Shown in pieces: positions 39,501 through 48,290 of a stretch of DNA of 64,000 nt (positions within the stretch are counted from its first letter, which is position 1; every line of letters begins with the position of its first letter). The DNA is from Trochalopteron elliotii (Eukaryota; Chordata; Aves; Passeriformes; Leiothrichidae): assembly GCA_024734555.1 (NCBI GenBank), contig JANPWX010000008.1, forward strand, positions 5,979,982-6,043,981, read 5' to 3'. A model generated the notes under the pieces. That model was not told the DNA's origin. It did no database searches and saw only the letters and a program-made list of their open reading frames with translations. Made by a program: the position numbers and the translations under genes.

Positions 39501-41667
39501 ATTATTGATGGTTTATTTTCTAGTGAGTTGAAATAAACATTGCTGTGTCTGACTGCTTCTAGTATTGATGGAGAAGGTGGACATGGCACAGTACTACCAT
39601 TACAGTCTTTCTAAAGTGACTTTAAATACTTAATCACCCTTCTAGAAATGAAATAAACTGCTTAATACTAAAGATAAAGATGTAATTAAATACCTTGGAG
39701 AACCAAGACCTGCTGTTTCAGTTCAGCACAGTACTTAAATTTTGCTGTAAGCCTGCTGAAGAGTAGCATTTCCTCCCTTCCTTTAATGCTATGCAATAAA
39801 TAGATTAAGACACAGTGACTAATTCTTTACTTTCTGGTAGCTTCTGCACATCTTTTGTCAAATCTCAGTGAAATTTAATTTGACTGCAAAGTGTTGGGGA
39901 TTTGATTGCCATCACAATGAAACTAGAGTTAATAGAGAACTGTGTTTTACTTGGAAGTGTACTTCTGCTTAGCTTAAAAGCCAAACCAAATTCATGTTTG
40001 AGTGTAACAGAAAAAGAAATTAAAGTATGCATCCATAATTGTATTTTTGAATTCAAAACAATTTTAAAAATTTACTTTCTGCTTTTGAATGGAGCGTTTT
40101 ATTTTAAAATCTGAGGATGCAGAAGGAGAGGCAGACTGACTCAAAGTAATCAGTAGTGTATCATCTGGAGAATTTGTCAGGTTTTGGACTCTGATTCAGA
40201 TAGAGGGAATGAAATCTTAATTTTTGGTACTGGATTGTCCAGCTGTCTGCCCTGACCCTGGGCTCTTTGGATGAGTATTTCATTGCTTGTAATAAGTGCA
40301 AAGTAAAGAAGCCACAGGTGGTTTTGGTGACTTGATGAAAACTGCCCCAGGAACACAGAAGACGAAGGTTCAAGTCATCCTTCAAGTCATAAATGCAGAG
40401 GAGAGTTGCTACAACTCAACCCATTCCACATGAATTATTCACCTGTGGAGCAAAGCAAGCATCAGGAATCCATAAGAGCTAAGATCAGGTGTATGAGCAG
40501 AAGGACCTAGAAGTCAAACTCCAAACAATAGCCACAAACCCAATGCAAGCACAGTGCACTATAGAGGTGTTATCCCATCTATTTCTTCTTAGCAGAACAA
40601 TCAGCTGTGTCTGCTGAGCTCCAGTGTGTTTAGTGTGTTGTAAAAAAAGAAATTATTTTAGGCTGTATTACTAATGGGTGTCCAGGTTCCCCGGTCTAGA
40701 GCAGTAAGGATAAGTGCTCTGTGAAAATTCAACTCAAATAATTAAGACCCGGGTTTATTCTGTTTCCAGCTCACAGGTTGGATGGCCCTTAACAGTGACT
40801 TACAGAGCTAGGTATGATTTTGAAAAAAAGTCTTTCAAGCCTCTGAGTAACTGCAGCACTCTGGAGTTAAAAGGGGCATGCTCCTGTGTTGGGATCAGTG
40901 TGAGGAGAAAGAGAAAATGCAGGATGGAAGAAGGAGAGAATGCAATGGAACCCTAGGGAGAAGCAATGATGTGAGACAGAAATTCCCCTTGGGACCTTGG
41001 TGCTCTGTAGTATTTCTCTTCATGGTTTTGGGAGGGATGAGCTCGTCTCTCTTTTGCTCAGAATTTCCAGTCCTGTCAAAACTGATAAGAAGGTTCTTAC
41101 TGAAAGATATTTTCAGTGCATTGGGAACTGCCTATTTTGACTGATTGCTTTCATCAGAGAGAGACAAATCTTTTTTATGCACTTTAAATTATATAGTTTC
41201 ATGCATTTTATTCATTCCTGTTCAGCTGGAAAAGGGGTTATATTTTACCCATCTCCTGCAGAAAATATAGTTGTCTTGACAGCAAAGAACAGGAGAAATA
41301 TTTTCCACTTTCAAACTGTGTTTTTAATTTTCTTTCATATCTTGTTATGACAATGGAAACTAGAGACAGATCAGTCAAAAATTAATAATAATTAAAAAAA
41401 GCTGGGAACAGCAACTCCTGTTTTTTGTTGATGCTTCTAGGCAAGTGCCTAACCACAGACACTCCTGTGTGATTATTGTGTGCTTCAAAATGGGCCTGAG
41501 AGCAAAGAATGACACAGAATTCCAGTTATTTTTGCAGCAGAGATTCTTCTTTTGTCCTGGACAATTTCAAATAGCAGAAATAGTGTGGTGGGGTTTTAAC
41601 ATCTACATTGGAAAAAAAAAAATGGATTTGTATGTTGGTCAGTTTAATGTAGCACATAAAACTTGAT

Positions 41668-42294
41668 TTGAGTCCATTACAGTTTTTTTCCTTTATTTTG
41701 GATTCTTCTCTTCCTCTTGAACTGGTCGCAGTTGGCTCGGGTCAACCAGACCAAGGGATTACTTTTGTAACCATCACTTTTGTTTATCCGAAGTTGACAT
41801 TGGCAGAACCCTTTACAGTTTTCAGTATGATTGGCTGGGCAGCTTTTGAAACACCCTTACTATGGTTATATGGCTTTTTCTTCTGCCTGAGTAGCTGTGA
41901 AAGCCTCCCAGTGAACGTGGATCTCCAGAACTGGCTGGCAAGTTGTGAATTCTTATCCTCAAATGCTTCAGCTGAGCAAATTAGCTTTGTAATTCACTTC
42001 AGAGATCTGAAGTGCTTGGAAACTTTGAAGTGCCTCAAAAATGACATTTTGAATAATATCAGAAGGAACTGTGTATTATTTAAGAATGGACTTAATGCTT
42101 CATTGACCTCTCAGGCAGTAATGCTTCTATGTGATTTTGGAAATCCCATTAGGGACTTCTCTTCACCTTTAAGAGAGTACTCAGTGGGTGCTGCTTCAAG
42201 AATGTGGTTCATTATCCTTGAAATTAATAGGATAAAACACTTAGCTCGACTTAGAATTACTTGTTTTAAGGTGGACACTCTCAATGACTTATAA
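41668..42294 (+). other. Long intronic ORF (208 codons from TTG, 155 from first ATG)
   Basis: This is the longest open frame in the window, ending at TAA 42292-42294. The 208-codon length counts from a TTG. The first ATG is at 41827 and gives 155 residues. That product would begin MIGWAAFETPLLWLYGFFF, a hydrophobic segment resembling a signal peptide. It then carries two NAS sequons and about ten cysteines and ends in a basic tail. The ATG has A at -3 and lies directly after an acceptor-like ttttcag at 41819-41825. I recognise no family. No polyadenylation signal or upstream promoter was identified, and it shares the strand of GRID2. It could be a chance frame, an unannotated exon, or the remains of a mobile-element gene. 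Confidence 0.2.
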
Positions 42295-42844
42295 GTTTTT
42301 TTCAGAATTAAGGTTTTTAATGCTTGTCTTTTGCTCTTTAGAGATGCTTTGTTTTCAATCAAGGCTATCATCTGATGAAAACGACTTCAATTCACAAGTG
42401 CTTGTAACTGGGAAAAACATATATTTTCCAGGAGTAGGAAAAAGTATTGTGTATTTAACCCTCCATTAATCCAAAAGAATGAGGGTGTCATAGCTAATTT
42501 GTCATGTGAAGAGGGAGATAATAACTATATCTCTAGTGAGTTATATATTTCTACCCAAATTTGTATGCAATTGGGGTATCCTAGCCAAAAATTCCTAACA
42601 ATTGAAAAACCATGCAGACAGCAGGGAGGAATGTTAAAAAACTGAAATGCTTCTTTTAACAAGAGGCATGAGGTGATGATAGTATGAAATGAGTCATTAA
42701 ATTTTGGCTTTTGAGGGTGGTGAAGGCTTCAGTTCTCAGACTTAAGGGCTCAGTGAGCAGCCTTGGGAGGGCTGATACATATTTGTGGGTTATAATCCAG
42801 ATCTTAATCCATAATGTGTGAAAGTAGATCTACACAGATTTAAA

Positions 42845-43357
42845 ATCATAGAATTCCTGAGATTGGAAAAGACCTTCAAGATCATTGAGTCCAATGCCAA
42901 GCTCACCACTAATCCCTGTCTCCAACCAGCACATGTACATGCTTTTTTGAACACTTCCAGAAATGATGACTCCACCACATTCCTGGGCATCCTGTTCCAG
43001 CGCTTTACCATCATTCCAGTGAGGAACCCTCCATCTCACTACAGCCTCCTTTCAGGACATTGTGGAGAATGATAAAGTCTCTCCTGAGCCTCCTTTCCTC
43101 CAAGCTAAACACCCCCAGTTCCCTAAATCATAACACTTGTGCTCCAGACCCATCACCAGCATTGTTGCTCTTCTCTGGACTAGCTCCAGCGCCTCAATGT
43201 TCTTCTTGTAGGGAGAGGCCACAACTGAACTTGTTACATGAGCTGTGGCCTCACCAGTGCTGAGTAGAGAGGGGAGGATCACTGTCCTGGTCCTGCTGGC
43301 CACAATGTTGCTGTAAAAGGCTGGGATGTCCTTGGCCTTATTGGCCACCTGGGCCAT
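42845..43357 (-). mobile_element. CR1 LINE fragment, 3' end, 5'-truncated
   Basis: The + strand starts with atcatagaat followed by ttggaaaagaccttcaagat, the reverse complement of a CR1 3' terminus, so the element runs on the - strand. Continuing right are familiar CR1 blocks, including ctccagacccatcacc, cttctctggac, gcctcaatgt, ggcctcaccagtgctgagta, atcactgtcctggtcctgct and cttggccttattggcc. A - strand translation near 43150-43220 reads NIEALELVQRRATMLV, as in the end of the CR1 reverse-transcriptase ORF. It is frame-broken and about 513 bp long, which is typical of 5'-truncated CR1 copies. Confidence 0.92.
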
Positions 43358-43465
43358 TTCACAGGATTTGGGTTTGATAAATTGTCTTTTTCTTCAAGAA
43401 CCACAAGCCAAAACTGACAATTATATGGCTTGCTGTGTTCTGCCAACCATATCCCATGATAATAT

Positions 43466-43527
43466 ATCATAGAATTGTACAGTAGTCCAAGCTGGTCTTC
43501 AGAGATCATCTGGTCCAACCTTTCAAT
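43466..43527 (-). mobile_element. Second CR1 3'-end fragment
   Basis: Another atcatagaat start is followed by gagatcatctggtccaacc, the signature of a CR1 3' end in reverse. Only about 60 bp is recognisable. It lies 109 bp from the larger copy and in the same orientation, so it is either a separate truncated insertion or the older host of the first one. Confidence 0.75.
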
Positions 43528-43784
43528 AAATTGCTTCTAACTTGCTTGTTTTTTGAAGGGCTTCTCCATGAAGGCTGTGTGGTCTTGTAGGCTGATAAGT
43601 AGGGTGAGCCCTGTAGTACATCTGAAAGGCCTAGAAAGCTCCTGTTAATCAAAACTTGGCTGGTACAAGATGAAAGTATATTTTTTGCACAAAGATCTCT
43701 TTGTTCTAAGTTAGTCTATTAGCAGGAAAACAGGAAAATGTGTCCTTTTAGACACTAACTATTCATGTGTATCAGATAGATAAA

Positions 43785-43922
43785 TTTGGTTTGGTTTTTG
43801 TTTGCTTGTTTTGGGGTTTTTGTGGTGGAGATATCTTTGTGTGTGTGGTTGGTTTTGGGAGTTTTTTTGGGTTTTGTTTGGTTTGTTTGGGGGGTTTGTT
43901 TGTTTGTTTGGGGTTTTTTTCT
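43785..43922. repeat. G/T-rich tract with repeated G runs
   Basis: About 138 bases are made almost only of G and T, with G runs of three to six separated by T runs. Runs are visible near 43812, 43857, 43868, 43890 and 43911. On the + (GRID2 sense) strand this has the pattern of a G-quadruplex-forming sequence. The ORF through it is low complexity. Confidence 0.8.
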
Positions 43923-43960
43923 GTGTTTATTTGTTTTCTGGAAACAAACTAACTGTATTT

Positions 43961-44026
43961 TGACTGAAATACTGAAATATTTCTGTATTTCAATGACTGA
44001 AATACTGAAATATTTCTGTATTTAAA
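43961..44026. repeat. Tandem duplication, 33 bp x 2
   Basis: A 33-bp unit starting tgactgaaatactgaaatat occurs at 43961-43993 and 43994-44026, with a single difference in the second-last or third-last bases. The unit contains gaaatactgaaatatttc, which is partly self-complementary. Confidence 0.9.
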
Positions 44027-44285
44027 TGAGCATGATGTTGAATGATAACTTGTTAATAGCAGTAGGCACTATTTTCCTGCAGTGGGGTAAGCAACCCTGG
44101 GAAACCCAATGACCTTTCTTCTGTGACCATAAAATATTCAGTGAGATTTTCTACTGAAGGATCCAAACACAGACATTTAATCCCCATGCAGACTGTGGGA
44201 TCTAGAGGAGCTAGACAAGTCATAAGCTGATTGGGAGATGATGATTGTAGATTTCCACTGAAAACACCCTCTATATATCTATTTT

Positions 44286-44286
<1 letters not shown>

Positions 44287-44316
<30 letters not shown>
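44287..44316. repeat. AT then TG dinucleotide microsatellite
   Basis: About five AT units are followed directly by about ten TG units. Likely length-polymorphic. Confidence 0.9.
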
Positions 44317-46936
44317 AATATTTATCACCATCAGCCTTCAGAGCTGTGGGAGTCGATTTACAGCAGGCACAAATGTGAAAACATCCATGAAGCTGCTAAA
44401 GGCTCCCAAATTCATCAGAAGGATGCAGACATCTATAGGCAAGAGTCAGAAAGTGTTATGTTAGCAAAGAGTCAAGGGTCAGCTGCTGCCTGATGACAGC
44501 AGGTGCTGCTCACCAGGAAAAACAGCTTGAGTCTCATTCTTCGGGCTGGACCAGAAAATGCACATGGGTACAATGGCTGCTAAAGAGAAAGAGAAGAAAG
44601 GACACATCAGAGAGTGGAAATTGCATTCCAGTGTTAGTGAAGCACAGTTGAAAGTACAGTAAATCTTTGTTTGTTGTGGTGTTTTAAAGATCAATAAGAA
44701 ATAAATGGTGGTATTTGAGAAGACAAAGAGAACTATCCCTGTTGTTATGTTTATAATGTATTGTACCTTCCCACTACATAACTCAGCTCATATATTTCAA
44801 AATGTGGCAGAGTTTACTATGCATAAATCCATTTGTAAAGTAGAAGTTTTCAGTTAAGTCTTCTTATATCTGCTAGAAGAAGTTCAGGAGCAGAATTGAT
44901 ATGTTATTTTGTCTCAATATTGCATTTATGGCAATGCTGAGATGTGTTTTCCCCTGAAGTGGTTATAGCTGTATCCTGCAATTAAAATAATCTTAAAAGT
45001 GACTTCCAGAGATAAAAAGTTACCTCCATGTAATTGTTTAGGGACACCTTTTTGTACCTTTTGAGATCTTTGCAAATAATAAAAATGAGGATGGTGAAGC
45101 TTTCAATGACTTAATATTATTTATAGTTCCTTCATAGTGTTGGAAGGTTTTTATGATTCAGCCTTAAAATTACAGTGCTCAGATTTTTTCCTCTTCTGAA
45201 GTTATGATAAAATGCCTTAATCAAAGGGTAAGTTACAATAGAATTTAATAATAAATATTCTTTTGATGGTGTACTCCTGCTTTAAAATGCACAGCAGGAG
45301 TAATAGAAAAAGTGAAATGGATGAAGTCTCAAATACTTTACATTTTCATTTTGATAAACAGAATTAATTTTGTTTGATAGAGCCACTTAAAAAAAATAAG
45401 ATTTTTGAGGAAACTGTATGCACTAACAAGGCTTTGAAACCCTTTAGGCTGGAAGCAAACGAGGATAAATATGTTTCAAGGAATTAAGAAAGGTATGTCT
45501 GGCATGTGTGTTAGATGTTAGAAAACAGTCTCATCATTATTCCATTATTCTCTCCATTTCTCAGAACCTATGAAAAATATTAGACGCTTCTTCCTGAAGT
45601 GTAGCAGTGGAAAGAATATCTTTTGTGTGTAAACAGAAAAGGATAGAATGGGATAAATTGCAGAAGGTGTTCTGTTGAAATTTGAGCTCAAATTAATTAA
45701 GGTCATATATATAAAAATCAATTAGTTTAGAAAAATACAGCATAATACATCAAAATTTATATGTTGGAACAAAAACAAAATACATATAAGTTGATAACAT
45801 TTCAATTTAAGCTAGAAGCTTTAACATATTTTCCTGATCAGTGCTCAAGCAGCCTGCTTCTGAACCTCATCACAAAGTTGTGAGTCTGAAATGCTGGATT
45901 TGATTTTAGGGTTTTACTTGTTTGTTTTAAATACACTTTTATAATAAATAATATACTTGGAACTCATAAAAATCTGATTTAAAGTATGCATTCTAATGGA
46001 GTGCCTTAATAATGAGCCATAAGTGTTTTATATGAATATTTTAATGCAACATTCAGTTTCTCTACACTTCTACTGATTTTGCATTATAGCTTGATTGCAT
46101 TTGAATATAATAAATTTTACTTTAAAGCCTTGATGCTAGTTTGCATCAATTTGGCTCTAGAAGGTTTCAGTGTTGTAAACATTAGTATTCTGAATTAAAA
46201 CTCAGGTACTTTTACCTCTCCAAATTTATTAACTACTGATAAAATATGTGATTTCCGCATTGAATGTGCATGTCTGAGATCCCATTAGTCAGTTTATTTT
46301 AAGCTGTCTATTATATTACTTGAGACAAATATTTGCCCTAAATATAAAGTAAGAAAATAAGTCTTATAATTAAGATCTAGTTAAATAGTGTAAATTCATT
46401 ATTAAAACACTCCTACCACTCACTGGAACAGTGCAATTAATGTGATAAGTATGTGCCAAGGCCCAGCTTATTGCAATGAGCACTTTCTCATTAGAATCAT
46501 CATGGCACTTCTCTTACAGAAATTTCCCCACTTCTTTTGGGTTTTGAATGTGTTCATGTGAAAATTCCCAAGCTAGGGGACCAGAAAATTCTTTCAGGGT
46601 CTCCCCATTCTATCCCATTCTTTACACTACTCAGGATTTTCCATGCCTGGGTCTACTCCTGGGTCAGGGTTCTCATCAGCTTCTCTGGACATACCAGCCC
46701 TCACTCTAGACTTGCTGCAGACCATATGGAGGAAGCTCACCAGATGAAATACCAGGAAGGTTGTCTCTTTAACATTCAGGGGAAATTGAACATTCTCCAA
46801 AAGTGATGTAACAGGTGCAAAAAAGAGGAAAGAAAGGAAAGGCTGAAAAGCCTCATCCCCTGCTCCTCCTCCAACAAACTGGGTGCAATTATTAATAAAC
46901 CCTCAAAACATGCTACTGGAACTGGGATGCAGGGTA

Positions 46937-46943
46937 GGTCAAA
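46937..46943 (+). repeat. Target-site duplication, left copy (ggtcaaa)
   Basis: Seven bases directly left of the palindromic element are repeated exactly and directly at its right edge. An eighth base does not match, so the duplication is 7 bp. Confidence 0.8.
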
Positions 46944-47067
46944 TGTGGGCCTGAGAGATTTTTAGCTTGCTAGCAACTGCTAACTTTTTCCCAAGGAAAA
47001 ATTTCTCAAGAAAGTTTCTTCTCAAAACAATCTTGGCAAGCAACTATCCTTTCTCAAAACAGCCTTT
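46944..47067 (+). repeat. Left inverted arm (124 bp)
   Basis: It begins TGTGGGCCTGAGAG and ends CAGCCTTT. It pairs with 47160-47283 at 122 of 124 positions. The final T is also the first base of the tRNA-like segment, so the arm ends exactly where the tRNA begins. Confidence 0.93.
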
Positions 47068-47141
47068 CCCTGGTGGTCTAGTGGTTAAGATTCGGTGCTC
47101 TCACTGCCACAACCCAGGATCGATTCCCAGGCAGAAAACCA
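47067..47141 (+). pseudogene. tRNA-Glu(CTC)-like sequence with 3' CCA
   Basis: The 72 bases at 47067-47138 align without gaps to the usual vertebrate tRNA-Glu(CTC), with about 12 substitutions by my recall. CCA follows at 47139-47141. The D-arm block (tggtctagtggtt) is intact, the anticodon loop reads CTCTCAC (anticodon CTC), and the T-arm block reads ggatcgattcc with one change from the B-box. The acceptor stem is broken on the 3' side (cagaaaa instead of cagggaa), so it is not expected to be a working tRNA. The CCA is normally not encoded in vertebrate tRNA genes, which points to a copy made from mature tRNA. Most differences are G to A or C to T. Confidence 0.85.
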
Positions 47142-47159
47142 GCAAAACACCATCTAGAA

Positions 47160-47283
47160 AAAGGCTGTTTTGAGAAAGGATAGCTGCTTGCCAAGATTGT
47201 TTTGAGAAGAAACTTTCTTGAGAAATTTTTCCTTGGGAAAAAGTTAGCAGTTGCTAGCAAGCTAAAAATCTTTCAGGCCCACA
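47160..47283 (-). repeat. Right inverted arm (124 bp)
   Basis: Reverse complement of 46944-47067 with two differences. It ends CAGGCCCACA immediately before the right ggtcaaa copy. The 18 bp between the CCA and this arm (47142-47159) have no counterpart in the left arm. Confidence 0.93.
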
Positions 47284-47290
47284 GGTCAAA
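47284..47290 (+). repeat. Target-site duplication, right copy (ggtcaaa)
   Basis: Exact copy of 46937-46943, directly abutting the palindrome. Confidence 0.8.
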
Positions 47291-47621
47291 GAAACCGTAA
47301 ACCATATATATCTTGAACAGACTCTAGTACCTTTGTAAACTCCCTATAAATCATTATCACTGAGCCCAGCACAATAGGTATTCTAATTCGTGCCCCTCTA
47401 CTGTAAAAGCTATGTGTTAGAGACAATACTGGAGCTATATCCAGACAAGAAAATAAGCCTAGGGACCAGAAAGGTCTTAAAACCTCAAAAAAGAGACACA
47501 TGAAGGCCTCCACCCAGAGAGACATTATTAATTCAAGCAGCATGGCTACTGACTGCTTTGTCCTAATACAGAGTAAATAAAACCAAAATGCAGTCAATAT
47601 AGTTTTTTTCTACTTTTTCGA
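47291..47621 (-). mobile_element. Probable retroviral leader/internal remnant
   Basis: This lies on the internal side of the primer binding site of a minus-strand endogenous retrovirus. It starts, in element orientation, with the ctcgaaaaag that commonly follows the primer binding site in class II elements. A 103-codon minus-strand frame crosses it but does not resemble any capsid or matrix protein I know. The left limit of the retroviral sequence is unclear, and the palindrome is inserted at or beyond it. No pol or env sequence was recognised further left. Confidence 0.4.
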
Positions 47622-47639
47622 GCCCTACGTTAGGTGCCA
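47622..47639 (-). other. Retroviral primer binding site, tRNA-Lys type
   Basis: On the - strand these 18 bases read tggcacctaacgtagggc. They match the primer binding site complementary to lysine tRNA used by many class II endogenous retroviruses at 15 of 18 positions. The three changes are G to A or C to T. Position and orientation require the 5' LTR to lie at higher coordinates. Confidence 0.75.
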
Positions 47640-47645
47640 AAAAAA

Positions 47646-48290
47646 TGTATTTGTCTTGGTTTAGGGCAAATCTGGGAGGAAACTTCCAAAAGGGTCTTTT
47701 TAGAAAGCAGATTCAAAGCATCCTTTCTCCCAGCTGCTTCAGTAAAAGATCTCTTTGGAGAAAAGTGGAAAAAACCTGTTTATTTAACATGCAAAGTATT
47801 CACAAGCATAAAAAAAGTAATAATAATAAACAGTGGAACCTCCTGCTATTCCGAAGAGATGGCAAATTCAGAAAGTCCTTGTGGGGTGTAGCTTGGCTCC
47901 TCAGTCTCTTATCTGTCCCTCCTGGGCTGGAATGCAGCGTCCTGGGCCCCAGTGGGCCACAGGTGTGAGCTCCTGGTGTTTTTCTGGGTTTTCAGCCCAG
48001 AGAAGGGCCAATCAGTTCCAAAAAAAAGAAAAGCTACAGTTTGGGGAACTCTTCTGCCTCAGCTAGCTAAAAAAAATAACTAAAAGCGAAGGAGAGCTCT
48101 TTCTCGCCGTCCATCTGTAGACAGCACAGTCTGGGACCAGAATGCGTAGGAGCAAGTGCAGTTTCTGCAAACAAACTCCACTCTTCTTCTTTCCTCCACT
48201 TCTCTCTCAGAACCAGTCTTAAAGGTGTAGAAGTTAATATCCAGCATAAACAGAACCGACAACTGGGAGTACAAGCATCATAAATTACAC
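47646..48290 (-). mobile_element. Probable 5' LTR of class II endogenous retrovirus (right edge uncertain)
   Basis: On the + strand this starts TGTATTTGTC, so in element orientation the LTR ends with ...ACA six bases before the primer binding site. An AATAAA signal is present on the - strand at 47784-47779, which would place R/U5 at about 47646-47770. The rest (about 47790-48290) is more GC-rich than the intron around it and would be U3, but I could not locate a convincing TATA box or the far TG end. No second LTR copy was found in the window, so the provirus is truncated or rearranged. Confidence 0.45.

Larger units (their letters stand above)
46944..47283. mobile_element. 340-bp palindromic element with tRNA-Glu-like core
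   Basis: Two inverted arms of 124 bp (46944-47067 and 47160-47283) align without gaps and differ at only two base pairs (46955 and 47043 with their partners). The outer ends read TGTGGGCC and GGCCCACA. Between them are 92 bp containing nearly all of a tRNA-Glu-like sequence plus CCA and an 18-bp tail. Exact 7-bp direct repeats flank the unit. It has no coding capacity; the short frames on both strands start with the same peptide only because of the palindrome. TG/CA ends recall retroviral LTRs, but 7-bp duplications are longer than the usual 4-6 bp of retroviruses and no DNA-transposon family with this layout is known to me. The internal A- and B-box-like sequences could allow RNA polymerase III transcription of the right arm. 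Confidence 0.85.

Noticed and set aside
43767..44025. ORFs across the G/T-rich tract
   Set aside because: They are open only because the tract lacks A. The F/G/V/W-rich products are low complexity.
47067..47141. Functional tRNA-Glu gene
   Set aside because: The 3' acceptor strand is mutated so the stem cannot pair, the T stem has mismatches and CCA is encoded. A pseudogene-like core of a mobile unit fits better.
46967..47260. Two short ORFs on opposite strands sharing the same first 25 or so residues
   Set aside because: The shared peptide is a consequence of the palindrome and does not indicate duplicated genes.
47286..47597. 103-codon minus-strand ORF beside the primer binding site
   Set aside because: It sits where a retroviral leader would be, and its product has no Gag-like features. 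Kept only as part of the retroviral remnant.
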